Of a DNA stretch of 64,000 nucleotides, positions 1 through 8,903 are shown in pieces. The notes under the pieces were generated by a model. It was not told the origin of the DNA and ran no database searches. It saw only the letters and a list, made by a program, of their open reading frames with translations. The stretch lies in contig CAZUVR010000014.1 of the NCBI GenBank assembly GCA_964623815.1, forward strand, positions 1 through 64,000, written 5' to 3'. Position 1 is the stretch's first letter. Every line of letters begins with the position of its first letter. The position numbers were made by a program, and so were the translations under genes. The stretch comes from Chroococcopsis sp964623815 (GTDB taxonomy: Bacteria > Cyanobacteriota > Cyanobacteriia > Cyanobacteriales > Microcystaceae).

Positions 1-250
1 TATTACACTAATAATGGTAGCTTTAATCGATCCTGCGATCCGTTCTCGATGGCTGTGGCCCGAGAAATTGATAGAAGTAGAGCTTCTCAAAAAACAAACT
101 AATAATGTCACCTACTACGTTCCCTATAAAAATGGTTCTTGCTGGGCCGCCCCCTTACCCTGTGTACCCCCTATTGTCAACCTAAATAATATTCAGTTGT
201 CCGATCCCTCTTCGGGTATCAGAGGAGGATTTATCAGGAGCGGTTCCTAA
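1..250 (+). CDS. Possible C-terminal fragment of a secreted-type protein, frame disrupted
   Basis: Not recognised. Frame 1 is open from the window edge to a TAA at 100-102 and reads like the end of a protein with a Cys-Asp-Pro-Phe motif. Frame 2 is open to a TAA at 248-250 and also looks coding, with tyrosines, prolines and two cysteines. Skipping one base in the A6 run near 90-96 would join the two into a single C-terminal region of about 82 residues. This may be a true frameshift, a sequencing error in the homopolymer, or chance. Its start lies outside the window. A strong hairpin overlaps the second stop, fitting the end of a transcription unit. Confidence 0.35.
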   Translation, partial: ITLIMVALIDPAIRSRWLWPEKLIEVELLKKQTNNVTYYVPYKNGSCWAAPLPCVPPIVNLNNIQLSDPSSGIRGGFIRSGS

Positions 251-286
251 TCTATGGACTATCCTTATAGTTCATAGATTAGGAAC
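243..286. terminator. 20-bp hairpin at the end of the left-edge ORF
   Basis: Bases 243-262 pair with 267-286 around a CCTT loop, with one G-T wobble and no mismatch. It overlaps the stop codon at 248-250 and faces the end of the convergent peptidase gene, so it could end transcription from both sides. No T-tract follows on either strand, so intrinsic termination is an inference; an mRNA-stabilising or repeat element is the alternative. Confidence 0.4.
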
Positions 287-435
287 ATATAAGTATAGGA
301 ATTACGCATTGACAAAAAAGTTAATTTCCTATTTTCTCTTTTTTCGCAAACCATTTCTACCGTGTCCTGGGGAAATCTCTTTCTTTTCTTAGTTCTTAGG
401 TACTATATCGCTCTTAAATAGTCTAAACTCCAGCT

Positions 436-2508
436 CTAAGCGGTTTGTAGTAATCCGGAATGGCGTAATAGAGGCTGAGTATCTGGCTCACGCCCGCGAA
501 ACTCTCTAAACACCTCCATCGGGTGCAGACTACCACCTAAACCTAAGATGGTATCGCGGAAACGATAACCCACCTCTTTCACCGCTTCCTCGTTATCTAA
601 TCCGACTTCTTCAAAAGCGGCGAAGGCATCGGCGCTCAATACTTCCGCCCATTTATAGCTGTAGTAACCCGCCGCGTAACCACCGGAGAAGATGTGTCCG
701 AAAGAACATAAGAAAGCGTCTTCTTCTAGGGGTGCCATCACCGTTGTAGTTTGGGCGAGACGATTACGCACCTGAGCCGGCGTTTCGGTACCGCCCGGTT
801 GATAGCGATGGTGTAGCTCTAAATCGAGAAAGGAGAAGTGTAACTGTCTGAGCATCCCCGAGCCGCTCATGTAGTTGCGGGCGGCTAACAATTTCTGATA
901 ATAATGTTCGGGGAGAGTCTCGCCGGTTTCATAGTGAGATGCCATATTCATCAAGGTAGGTCGATCGTAACACCAATTTTCCATGAACTGACTCGGCAAC
1001 TCTACCGCATCCCATTCGACGTTATTAATGCCAGCCGCCCCGGGGTAATCCACTTTAGTTAACATATGCTGTAAACCGTGACCGAACTCATGAAATAGAG
1101 TAGTAACTTCCTCAAAAGTCATCAAACTCGGTTTACCATCTACTGGGGGCGTTTGATTACACACCAGATAGGCGACGGGTAAACGGATTTCATCACCGAA
1201 TTTAGCTCTGCCTATACATATATCCATCCAAGCGCCGCCTCTTTTTTCAGCCGGGCGACTGTAGGGATCAAGATAAAAGTGAGCGATAACCTCACCTTTT
1301 TCATCTTTAATATCGAAATATCTCACGCCTTCGGCCCAAACCGGGGCGGCACCGTCGGCAGATGTAATCGTCACGCCGAAAATCCGTTTAGCCAATCCGA
1401 ATAAACCCTCTAACACTTGCGGAAGGGGGAAATAGGGGCGCAATTCCTCGGCGGTGAAATTAAATTTGGCTTCCCTTTGTTTCTCCGCCCAGTAAGTTAT
1501 ATCCCAGTGTTTAAGGTCATCTGTACCTGCAAAAGCTTTAATATCTTCTAAATCTTTTTTAGCTGCCTCATAACTAACGCCGCGTAATTCCTCTAAGAGT
1601 TGCTCCACTTCTTCTACAGAAGCCGCCATCTTGCGGGCTAAACTCACTTCGGCATAAGTTTCATAGCCGAGTAAGTTCGCTTGTTCTCGTCGTAATTCTA
1701 GGATTCTCTCGATGAGCGGGTTATTATTTAACTCGCCGCTCGCTGCCCGGCTAATGGAAGCTTTATAGATTTTCTCCCTTAAATCTCTATTGGCGCTATA
1801 TTTCATGAAGGGAAAATAACTGGGAAAGTCTAAGGTGATTACCCAGGGGCCCGATTGAGGAGTAGAGTTTTCTTCCCCTTCGCTTCTGGCGGTTTGGGCG
1901 GCTAGAGCGAGGAGGCTTTCAGGTAAGCCTGCGATTTCTTCCGGTTGCGTCAGTTTCATTTTAAAGGCTTTAGTGGCATCGAGCAGGTTATTAGAAAACT
2001 TAGTCGATAATTCCGCTAACTCCAGTTGAATATTATTGAAACGCTCTTTTTTGTCGCCCTCTAAACCGACACCAGACAATTCAGCGTCTCTAATCGCCGC
2101 TTCTACTACTCTTTGTTGTGCCGGTTGTAAGTTTTGCCACTCGCCGCTATCTCGCAGGGCTTTAAATCCTTTGTAGATAGGTTGACTCTGACTGAATCGG
2201 CTCAAAAATTGGACTACTTGAGGTTGTACGGTTTCGTAAGCGCTTCGTAATTCGGGGCTGTTTTTAACTCCCATCAAGTGGCCTACTATGCCCCAACTCC
2301 ATCCTAATTTTTCTTCGATACGGGTGAGGGGTTCCACTAAACCGCTCCAGGTGGGTGTGATATTATTTTCTAAATCCGTAAGTTGAATCTCTAGCTCGCT
2401 CAGTAGTTCGGTTATCGCCGGCACTACATGGGTGGCTTCGATCTTGTCAAAAGGGGGTAATCCCTGCCCGAGAAGAAGGGGATTGTCGAGAACGAATGTG
2501 TTTACCAT
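436..2508 (-). CDS. prlC: Oligopeptidase A-like M3 family zinc metallopeptidase
   Basis: A 690-residue protein, the usual length for the M3A (oligopeptidase A / thimet oligopeptidase) family, which degrades short peptides in the cytoplasm. The zinc site HEFGH is at residues 473-477, giving metal ligands His473 and His477 and catalytic Glu474. It sits inside a TLFHEFGHGLQHM block, and conserved downstream Tyr-rich and Gly-rich stretches that shape the substrate channel are present. No signal peptide is visible, consistent with cytosolic location and turnover of signal peptides or proteolysis products. The ATG start is the first in a well-aligned N-terminus. It lies 78 bp upstream-to-downstream from ftsH (same strand, ftsH behind it), so the two proteolysis genes are neighbours, but each may have its own promoter. 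Assignment to M3 is firm; the exact substrate is not. Confidence 0.93.
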   Translation of the reverse strand: MVNTFVLDNPLLLGQGLPPFDKIEATHVVPAITELLSELEIQLTDLENNITPTWSGLVEPLTRIEEKLGWSWGIVGHLMGVKNSPELRSAYETVQPQVVQFLSRFSQSQPIYKGFKALRDSGEWQNLQPAQQRVVEAAIRDAELSGVGLEGDKKERFNNIQLELAELSTKFSNNLLDATKAFKMKLTQPEEIAGLPESLLALAAQTARSEGEENSTPQSGPWVITLDFPSYFPFMKYSANRDLREKIYKASISRAASGELNNNPLIERILELRREQANLLGYETYAEVSLARKMAASVEEVEQLLEELRGVSYEAAKKDLEDIKAFAGTDDLKHWDITYWAEKQREAKFNFTAEELRPYFPLPQVLEGLFGLAKRIFGVTITSADGAAPVWAEGVRYFDIKDEKGEVIAHFYLDPYSRPAEKRGGAWMDICIGRAKFGDEIRLPVAYLVCNQTPPVDGKPSLMTFEEVTTLFHEFGHGLQHMLTKVDYPGAAGINNVEWDAVELPSQFMENWCYDRPTLMNMASHYETGETLPEHYYQKLLAARNYMSGSGMLRQLHFSFLDLELHHRYQPGGTETPAQVRNRLAQTTTVMAPLEEDAFLCSFGHIFSGGYAAGYYSYKWAEVLSADAFAAFEEVGLDNEEAVKEVGYRFRDTILGLGGSLHPMEVFREFRGREPDTQPLLRHSGLLQTA

Positions 2509-2586
2509 TGTTTGTAGTGAGCAATACTTCTTTTTTACATTACTATCTATAATCTAGCCCATGCTGGGGGGATATTGGTCGAAAGC

Positions 2587-4560
2587 TTATTTGGCGATCG
2601 CTATAGCCTGATTCAATAAAAGGTTCAATTCTTCTCCTTCTAAAATTTCGGTGGTTAATAGTTTTTCGGTGATGCTCTCCAATAACTCCCGATTCTGTTT
2701 GAGAATAGAGAGCGCAGTTTCATAGGAGCCATCGACGATTTCTTTTACCTCATCGTCGATGATCCTAGCGGTATCTTCACTGATGGAACGACGATGACCA
2801 TTCCCGTTACCGAGAAAATTATTGGCTGAGGTTTTTTCGTAGGCTATCGGCCCGAGATTCTTACTCATACCGTAAATCGTTACCATCTTCTCGGCGATCG
2901 CGGTAGCCCTCTGTAAATCATCGGATGCGCCGTTAGTCACACTCCCGAAAACGATTTCTTCGGCGGCCCTGCCTCCTAAGAGCATGGTAATCTGTTCTCT
3001 AAATTCCCTTTCCGTCATTAAAAACCTGTCTTCAGTGGGCATTTTCAGGGTGTAACCGAGGGCTGATAAACCCCGGGGTACGATGGAAATTTTTTCCACC
3101 CTGCCGCCCCCAGGCATGACGGCACCGATGAGGGCGTGGCCGACTTCGTGATAGGCCACGACTTTCCGCTCTATATCATTGAGAACTCTGCTCTTTTTCT
3201 CCAACCCGGCGATTACCCTTTCGATCGCTTCTTTGAGATCCTGTTGCGATACGGCTTCTCTGCCGTTACGGGCCGCGAGTAGGGCGGCTTCGTTGACGAG
3301 GTTAGCCAGATCGGCACCAGCAAAACCCGGCGTTTGAGTGGCGATGGCTTTAAAGTCCACATCCTCACCTATCTTCACCCTTTTTCCGTATATTTCCAGG
3401 ATAGCCAATCTGCCGGAGAGGTCGGGACGATCGACCAATACCTGCCGATCAAATCTACCCGGCCTTAATAGGGCTTGGTCGAGAGTTTCCGGGCGGTTGG
3501 TGGCGGCGAGAACGATAACTACGGCTTCCTTGGCGTTAAAGCCGTCCATTTCTGTCAGCAGTTGATTGAGGGTTTGTTCTCTCTCGTCGTTGCTGCCACT
3601 GCCCGTACCCCCGGAGGAGCGAGATTTACCGATCGCATCCAATTCGTCGATAAAGACGATACTGGGGGCATTGTGTTTAGCTTGGGCGAATAGATCCCGC
3701 ACCCGAGCGGCACCGGTGCCCACGTATAACTCTACGAATTCGGAAGCGGAGATACTAAAGAAAGTCACACCCGCCTCACCAGCTACGGCTTTAGCGAGGA
3801 GGGTTTTACCGGTGCCTGGGGGGCCCACCAATAAAACGCCCTTAGGAATGCGAGCGCCGATTTTATCGAACTTTTGCGGATCTTTCAGGAACTCGACGAT
3901 TTCCTTTAATTCGGTTTTGGCTTCGTCGGCACCGGCTACGTCTGTGAAGGTAATTGTTGCCCCTTCTCCTTCCGGGTATACCTTAGCCAGATTTTTATTA
4001 AACAGGAGGGATTTTCTGGTGTCATCGTTGCGGTAAATGAGAAATTGCATCGCTGCCACGAGAACGATCGGCGGTACTACCCAGGCCAATAAGGTAGTTA
4101 TCCAGCTACCCCCCGCAGGCGGAGCCGCTTCAAAGATGACGTTTTTTGAACTGAGTAAGGCGGGTAATCCCGGATTATCTACGGGGATGACTGCGAGAAC
4201 CTGACCCTGATTGGTTTGGCTCTGGGATGATTCGGGTGCTTGTAACGATGAATGGAAGGGATTTTGAGAATCATCACCTAACTTTAGAGGGTTCTCGGGT
4301 ATGGGGTTTTTCTCTTGAAATAATTCTAGGGGGGATTTGAGCTGATAGATGATCAACTGAGTTCCTATTCTCACCCGGGCCACTTCGCCCTTATTGACCG
4401 AGCGTAAGAATTCACTGTAGGGTTTTACTGGTACTTCAGATATATTTGAGGAGCGAGGATAGAATAAATAACCTAAAAAAGCGATGCCAGCAAGGATGAG
4501 GAGAAGATTACCGACAGGAGGTAAACGGGGAATAGAAAACTTATTATTTTTATTTGCCAT
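2587..4560 (-). CDS. ftsH: ATP-dependent zinc metalloprotease FtsH
   Basis: Membrane-anchored AAA+ protease of 657 residues that degrades damaged membrane proteins, in cyanobacteria notably photosystem II subunits. An N-terminal transmembrane segment (about 18-35), a lumenal/periplasmic domain, and a second segment (about 155-175) precede the AAA module: Walker A GPPGTGKT at about 246-253, Walker B followed by DELDAIG, and the second region of homology RPGRFDRQV. The protease zinc site is HEVGH at 471-475, with Val where many FtsH have Ala. The soluble segment between the two membrane helices contains a Ser/Gln/Asn-rich stretch that makes it longer than in E. coli. Cyanobacteria normally carry four FtsH paralogues; the divergent lumenal region hints at the FtsH1/FtsH4 side rather than FtsH2/3, but this needs a tree. 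It is the gene upstream of prlC on the same strand. Confidence 0.95.
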   Translation of the reverse strand: MANKNNKFSIPRLPPVGNLLLILAGIAFLGYLFYPRSSNISEVPVKPYSEFLRSVNKGEVARVRIGTQLIIYQLKSPLELFQEKNPIPENPLKLGDDSQNPFHSSLQAPESSQSQTNQGQVLAVIPVDNPGLPALLSSKNVIFEAAPPAGGSWITTLLAWVVPPIVLVAAMQFLIYRNDDTRKSLLFNKNLAKVYPEGEGATITFTDVAGADEAKTELKEIVEFLKDPQKFDKIGARIPKGVLLVGPPGTGKTLLAKAVAGEAGVTFFSISASEFVELYVGTGAARVRDLFAQAKHNAPSIVFIDELDAIGKSRSSGGTGSGSNDEREQTLNQLLTEMDGFNAKEAVVIVLAATNRPETLDQALLRPGRFDRQVLVDRPDLSGRLAILEIYGKRVKIGEDVDFKAIATQTPGFAGADLANLVNEAALLAARNGREAVSQQDLKEAIERVIAGLEKKSRVLNDIERKVVAYHEVGHALIGAVMPGGGRVEKISIVPRGLSALGYTLKMPTEDRFLMTEREFREQITMLLGGRAAEEIVFGSVTNGASDDLQRATAIAEKMVTIYGMSKNLGPIAYEKTSANNFLGNGNGHRRSISEDTARIIDDEVKEIVDGSYETALSILKQNRELLESITEKLLTTEILEGEELNLLLNQAIAIAK

Positions 4561-4715
4561 AGTTTATGTACTACCAACTGTTTGCGAATTTTTCTGGCAT
4601 CAGATGGGAGAAATCGATTAGTTAGGGTTATTAAACTATGTTAGCAATTTCGGGCTGATTGATTTCACCTCTAACGATAGGATAGAAAAGGACTGATCAC
4701 TGCAATCCTTGGCCT

Positions 4716-5705
4716 ATGAATCTCGTTAGTCTCGAAAATCTCCTCGATAATACCTCTTTTTTAATCCTCTTTATCACCATGCTGGTCTATTGGGCGGGCG
4801 CAGCCTTCCCCGGACTGCCCTATCTTCAACCCCTCGGTACTGCGGGAGTGGCGATCGCTAATCTCTGTATAGCGGCCCTTCTCGGTGCCCGTTGGTTAGA
4901 GGCGGGTTATTTCCCCATCAGTAATCTCTACGAATCCCTATTCTTTCTCGCCTGGGGCGTTACTGCCGTTCATCTGATTGCCGAATCCATGAGCCGGAGC
5001 CGTTTGGTGGGCGTGGTAACTACTCCCGTCGCTATGGCTATCACCGCTTTCGCCGCCCTTTCCCTGCCAGGAGAGATGCAGGCTTCCGCTCCTCTTGTAC
5101 CCGCTTTAAAATCTAATTGGCTGATGATGCACGTTAGCGTCATGATGATCAGCTACGCGGCTTTAATGGTGGGTTCTCTTCTAGCGATCGCCTTCTTAAT
5201 CGTCACCCGTGGCCAGAACGTAGAACTCAAAGGCAGTTCTGTGGGCACTGGCGGCTATCGTCTACATAGAACCGATTCCGCACCGCAACCAGTTTCTACT
5301 ATCATTGCTGAGTCAGTTGCTGGAGGAACTGCAGTACTAAGTAAAACGACGATCGCCGCTTCCCCGAGCCTATCTCCGCAACGCCTTAGTTTAGCCGACA
5401 CGTTAGATAATATTAGCTATCGGGTAATAGGCTTAGGATTTCCGCTTTTAACTATAGGTATAATCGCTGGTGCCGTATGGGCTAACGAAGCTTGGGGATC
5501 TTATTGGAGTTGGGACCCTAAAGAAACTTGGGCTTTTATCACCTGGCTCGTTTTCGCCGCCTATCTCCACGCCCGTATTACTAGAGGCTGGCAAGGACGC
5601 AGGCCAGCCCTTCTAGCGGCTAGTGGTTTCGTCGTCGTCTGGGTTTGTTATCTGGGGGTGAATCTTTTAGGTAAAGGTTTACATTCCTATGGTTGGTTCT
5701 TCTAA
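4716..5705 (+). CDS. ccsA: Cytochrome c biogenesis protein CcsA (ResC/Ycf5 type)
   Basis: Polytopic membrane protein of 329 residues from the system II cytochrome c maturation pathway; with CcsB it delivers heme to apocytochromes c on the lumenal side of the thylakoid. The heme-handling tryptophan-rich motif WGSYWSWDPKETW is at about 257-270, between transmembrane helices, with conserved histidines nearby (HARITRGW and the final LHSYGW). A polar loop of roughly 55 residues (about 165-225) between helices is variable in the family. The length matches chloroplast and cyanobacterial CcsA. Some databases name this family CcsB, so the label may differ. It is divergent from ftsH, with about 155 bp between start codons, and is followed by a tandem GTGGCTAGT repeat. 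Confidence 0.93.
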   Translation: MNLVSLENLLDNTSFLILFITMLVYWAGAAFPGLPYLQPLGTAGVAIANLCIAALLGARWLEAGYFPISNLYESLFFLAWGVTAVHLIAESMSRSRLVGVVTTPVAMAITAFAALSLPGEMQASAPLVPALKSNWLMMHVSVMMISYAALMVGSLLAIAFLIVTRGQNVELKGSSVGTGGYRLHRTDSAPQPVSTIIAESVAGGTAVLSKTTIAASPSLSPQRLSLADTLDNISYRVIGLGFPLLTIGIIAGAVWANEAWGSYWSWDPKETWAFITWLVFAAYLHARITRGWQGRRPALLAASGFVVVWVCYLGVNLLGKGLHSYGWFF

Positions 5706-5780
5706 TAGTGGCTAGTGGTGAGTGGCTAGTGGCTAGTGGCTAGTAACTAGAGCTACTTGCCACTACTCCCTACTCACTAA
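5703..5780. repeat. Tandem GTGGCTAGT repeats with inverted partner
   Basis: Immediately after the ccsA stop there are at least three degenerate copies of GTGGCTAGT, followed after a short spacer by complementary copies (CCACTACTCC, CTACTCACTA), so the transcript can fold back. It lies between convergent genes. The arrangement resembles other simple-repeat tracts in this window (near 18005, 33540, 37750 and 46600). Confidence 0.6.
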
Positions 5781-7171
5781 AATTTGAAACTGGTGCGAAG
5801 AGTACCCACTAAGAGAGGATCTCGATCGTTAGCGGGATTAATCACNNNNNNNNNNNNNNNNNNNNNNNNNNNNNNNNNNNNNNNNNNNNNNNNNNNNNNN
5901 NNNNNNNNNNNNNNNNNNNNNNNNNNNNNNNNNNNNNNNNNNNNNGCCGTGCCCATAAAGCCGAGAGTAGAAAAGACACTAACCTGTCCTTCGGGGATAT
6001 AGTTATGGAGATAGGCGATACCGATACCGCTATTGCTACTCGGTAAATAAGTTAATTGACTACCCACGCCGAATTGACCGTTAAATAAACCATTACCTGG
6101 ATTGGGATCGTAACCGGTACCGGCAGAATAGTAGGCGCTCAAATTCAAATTATCGGTGAAATTATAGACAGCACCGATACCCGGGCCCTGGTTGTCATTT
6201 TGTAGGTAAATGGGGGCGATCGCACCGAAGAAAGATATAGAGCCTTCCGTAAAGGAGCCTGCGAAGGGGGCTAGAGGATCGGAAATATCGTCTAGATTTA
6301 GCCGCGCCCCTGCTAACCAAACCGTAGCTTTTTCCGAGACGGGAAAACGATAGTATAGCTTATTAACAATTACCTTATTATCAGTATTGGCGGTAAAGTT
6401 ATAATCTGTGAGATTACTACCCGCACGAGCGAATTGATAGTTAGCGCTCTGTAACCTGATTCTCAATAGATCTTCGCCGTTAAAGCTAGTATCTAACAAA
6501 ATCCGCAAACGATAATTAAGAGCGAACTGACCATCTGTAATCGGCGTTCCGGGGGGTTCATCGAGGGCTGCGGTTTCATTGCCACCGACGGCGGACAGGG
6601 TGGTGATCAATTCTCCCGATAGTTTGGTGGTAGTGGAAAATTGATGATCTTCGAGAAAAGCCACTCTCCCTTCGAGGTTATCTACCCTCGCTCCTAGGGC
6701 TGCCAATTCAGTAGAAAAACTTTGAGTCAATCGGTTTAATTTGTCAATATCTTCTTTGCTAATTGTAATATTATCTTCTAAGGCTCTCTCCAAACTATTC
6801 AAACAGGCGTTCAAGCCGGCGGCGAATTCCCAACGGCTCAAGGGACGATTACCCCTGTAGGTGCGATCCGGATACCCCACGATACAACCGTAGCGCTCTA
6901 CTAAGCTACGTAGGGCTTCATAAGCCCAATCATTAGGAGAAACGTCCCGCAATTGATTGACGCTTGTAACTTGAGCCATCGAACCCCCAGCCGTATTGGC
7001 GGAGAAGGTGCGGAAAGTTTGCAGAGGCTGAGAAGGGTTTTGATTGTTCGGTTTCAGGGAACGGATAGAGTTTAATATGGCCGTATTGTCATCGGCTAAA
7101 GCTATTTGAGAACCGGCAATACTCGATAAAATCGTAGCCATGCCTAAACTTTTCAGGGCAAATCGTAACAT
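5777..7171 (-). CDS. Iron-uptake type outer-membrane porin with SLH domain (internal assembly gap)
   Basis: Cyanobacterial Som/OprB-type porin. It has an N-terminal signal peptide (hydrophobic stretch up to the Ala-rich site near residue 25). An SLH-like domain at about 70-125 (LRDVSPNDWAYEAL, then a GYPDRTYRGNRPLSRWEFA block) anchors it to peptidoglycan. A short coiled-coil-prone linker follows at about 130-175, then a beta-barrel of alternating aromatic strands ending in SFKF, the expected C-terminal Phe for BamA recognition. The run of 100 N falls near the C-terminal end, so the apparent 464-residue length is not real. Related porins are usually about 500-600 residues, so several strands are probably hidden. 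Such porins are passive channels for inorganic ions including iron. Confidence 0.85.
   Translation of the reverse strand: MLRFALKSLGMATILSSIAGSQIALADDNTAILNSIRSLKPNNQNPSQPLQTFRTFSANTAGGSMAQVTSVNQLRDVSPNDWAYEALRSLVERYGCIVGYPDRTYRGNRPLSRWEFAAGLNACLNSLERALEDNITISKEDIDKLNRLTQSFSTELAALGARVDNLEGRVAFLEDHQFSTTTKLSGELITTLSAVGGNETAALDEPPGTPITDGQFALNYRLRILLDTSFNGEDLLRIRLQSANYQFARAGSNLTDYNFTANTDNKVIVNKLYYRFPVSEKATVWLAGARLNLDDISDPLAPFAGSFTEGSISFFGAIAPIYLQNDNQGPGIGAVYNFTDNLNLSAYYSAGTGYDPNPGNGLFNGQFGVGSQLTYLPSSNSGIGIAYLHNYIPEGQVSVFSTLGFMGTXXXXXXXXXXXXXXXXXXXXXXXXXXXXXXXXXXVINPANDRDPLLVGTLRTSFKF
5846..5945. other. Assembly gap (100 N) inside the porin gene
   Basis: Exactly 100 N, a conventional placeholder for a gap of unknown size. 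It interrupts the beta-barrel region. The flanking frame happens to be preserved but this carries no information about the missing length. Confidence 0.99.
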
Positions 7172-7213
7172 TGGTAACTCCTCACACAGGTGATTATTTT
7201 TGTCTTGAAATCA

Positions 7214-8758
7214 TCAGGCCTCAGACTTTTTAGCTTGTCTTAAGGGGTCCATCCAGTTCTCTAGATTCTTGAAGAAGATAGAAGAGAGAACCGTTAGGGC
7301 CAGATAAACTAGGGCGACGACGATATAAACTTCAAAAGCTTGGTAAGTAGTGGCTACTATCAATTGACCCTCGCGGAATAACTCGTTAAAACCGATAACA
7401 GCGGTTAAGGAGGTGTCTTTGATCAGGGTGATGAACTCGTTACCCAAGGGGGGAAGAATCCGGCGGAGTGCCTGGGGAAAGATCACCTCTTTCATCGTTT
7501 CTAAGGTGTTCATACCCAGAGATTGACAGGCTTCCCACTGCCCTTTGTCGATCGATTGAATACCACCCCGGATAATTTCGGCGAGGTAGGCGGCGACATT
7601 TAAACTGAGGGCGATGATAGCCGCAGGGAAACGATCGAGACTCCATTGCAGGCCCATTTCTTTGAACAATCCAGGTAAACCGAAATAGATAATGAACAAT
7701 TGCACCAGCATCGGCGTACCCCGGAAGAATTCCACGTAAATGCGGAGTAACCATTGCAGGACTTTATTTTTAGAGATCAAACCCATAGCGATCAAGGTGC
7801 CGCCGAGCATTCCGAAGAAGACGGAGAAAGCTGTCAGTAGTAAGGTAACGATCGCGCCTTGAGGCAAGCGTCGTGCCAAGAGGGTGAAAACCGATTCTCT
7901 CGTACCGCTCTGACTGGTGATATTAGAAACATCGGCTTTGGCACCGATTAAAGCGGGGGCGATCAGAGGCAGTACGGTAGATTTGCTATTGAACCATTTC
8001 TGGTAGATGCCTTCATAAATACCGTTCTCTAGAATTTTATAGAGGCCGAAGTTAATATCTCTGATGATGGGAGAATTTTGGGGAAAAGCGACACCGTAAT
8101 ATTCTTCTGTCACCAATTCACCAACGATCTTGACCCTTCTCAATCCTGCGGTTTTAATGGCGTAGAGAGTCACGGGATAATCGTTAACCACCGCGTCCAC
8201 CTTGCCATTAACTAACTCTTGCAGGGCGGAGGGGGCGGCATCGAAAGTAGTCACCTTCGCGCCGGGGATATTGGTGGCTTCTTTAGCCCCCGTAGTACCG
8301 ATCTGTACGGCGATTCTTTTGCCTTTGAGATCATCGAAACTTTTGATCGTATCGTTATCTTCCCTGACAGCGATCGCTAAACCCGCTTTAAAGTACGGGC
8401 TGGAAAAGCCCACCGAGCGGGCGCGATCGGCCGTGACGGTGATACCGCTGATAGCCGCGTCAACGGTTCCGGATTGTAGAGCCGGGATGATACCGTCGAA
8501 GGGTAAGCTTTCAAATTGCACCAGATACCCCACCTCTTTCGCGGCGGCATTCATCAGATCTATATCGAATCCCTCTAATCCCCCCGTGCTTTCCGATTGC
8601 ATTTCAAAGGGGGGAAAGGTGGGTTCCGTCGCCACTTTAATCGTCTTCAGTGCGTCCTGGGACGCTACGGGAAGAAGATACAGCCCCAGGACTAGGAACA
8701 TTGCTCCGAGCATGAACCCGATCCGGCGTAATCGAGTCCAGCGCTTTTGTTTAGCCAT
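7214..8758 (-). CDS. bgtB: Fused substrate-binding/permease subunit of a basic amino acid and glutamine ABC transporter (BgtB type)
   Basis: A 514-residue fusion of two ABC importer parts. A signal/anchor segment (about 12-32) is followed by a periplasmic amino-acid-binding domain (about 38-265; EGFDIDLMNAAAKEVGY block and the GTTGAKEA loop). A polar-amino-acid permease domain fills the rest (about 290-505), with the EAA-type cytoplasmic loop ACQSLGMNTLETMKEVIFPQ that contacts the ATPase. This fused layout is that of Synechocystis BgtB, which works with BgtA to import basic amino acids and glutamine. The bgtA-like ATPase gene is directly divergent from it across a 145-bp spacer, which supports the assignment. 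Exact substrate specificity is inferred. Confidence 0.9.
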   Translation of the reverse strand: MAKQKRWTRLRRIGFMLGAMFLVLGLYLLPVASQDALKTIKVATEPTFPPFEMQSESTGGLEGFDIDLMNAAAKEVGYLVQFESLPFDGIIPALQSGTVDAAISGITVTADRARSVGFSSPYFKAGLAIAVREDNDTIKSFDDLKGKRIAVQIGTTGAKEATNIPGAKVTTFDAAPSALQELVNGKVDAVVNDYPVTLYAIKTAGLRRVKIVGELVTEEYYGVAFPQNSPIIRDINFGLYKILENGIYEGIYQKWFNSKSTVLPLIAPALIGAKADVSNITSQSGTRESVFTLLARRLPQGAIVTLLLTAFSVFFGMLGGTLIAMGLISKNKVLQWLLRIYVEFFRGTPMLVQLFIIYFGLPGLFKEMGLQWSLDRFPAAIIALSLNVAAYLAEIIRGGIQSIDKGQWEACQSLGMNTLETMKEVIFPQALRRILPPLGNEFITLIKDTSLTAVIGFNELFREGQLIVATTYQAFEVYIVVALVYLALTVLSSIFFKNLENWMDPLRQAKKSEA

Positions 8759-8835
8759 TATTTACCTACCATCCAGCGTTCTTGTAATATTTCTCTATGT
8801 CAGTATCAATCCCTAGATAGTTGAAAAAAGTGATC

Positions 8836-8865
8836 TTGTATACAGTCAAACTAAAAAAATAGGAT
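8836..8865 (+). promoter_or_regulatory. Possible sigma-70 promoter for bgtA
   Basis: TTGTAT (8836-8841) and TAGGAT (8860-8865) are 18 bp apart in the bgtB-bgtA spacer, about 40 bp before the bgtA start. I looked for an NtcA box of the GTA-N8-TAC type in this spacer and did not find a clear one. Sequence-only call. Confidence 0.3.
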
Positions 8866-8903
8866 AATTTAATAAAGAAGTAGACGTAGAGTTAAGTCGA
8901 ACC

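Noticed and set aside
3338..4036. Plus-strand open frames inside ftsH
   Set aside because: Antisense shadows of the strongly conserved FtsH coding frame; no protein-like motifs of their own.
7440..7754. Second minus-strand ORF inside bgtB
   Set aside because: Out-of-frame shadow of the permease domain with no family features.
8759..8903. NtcA-type GTA-N8-TAC operator in the bgtB-bgtA spacer
   Set aside because: No full-match site found by eye; only a weak sigma-70-like promoter was kept.
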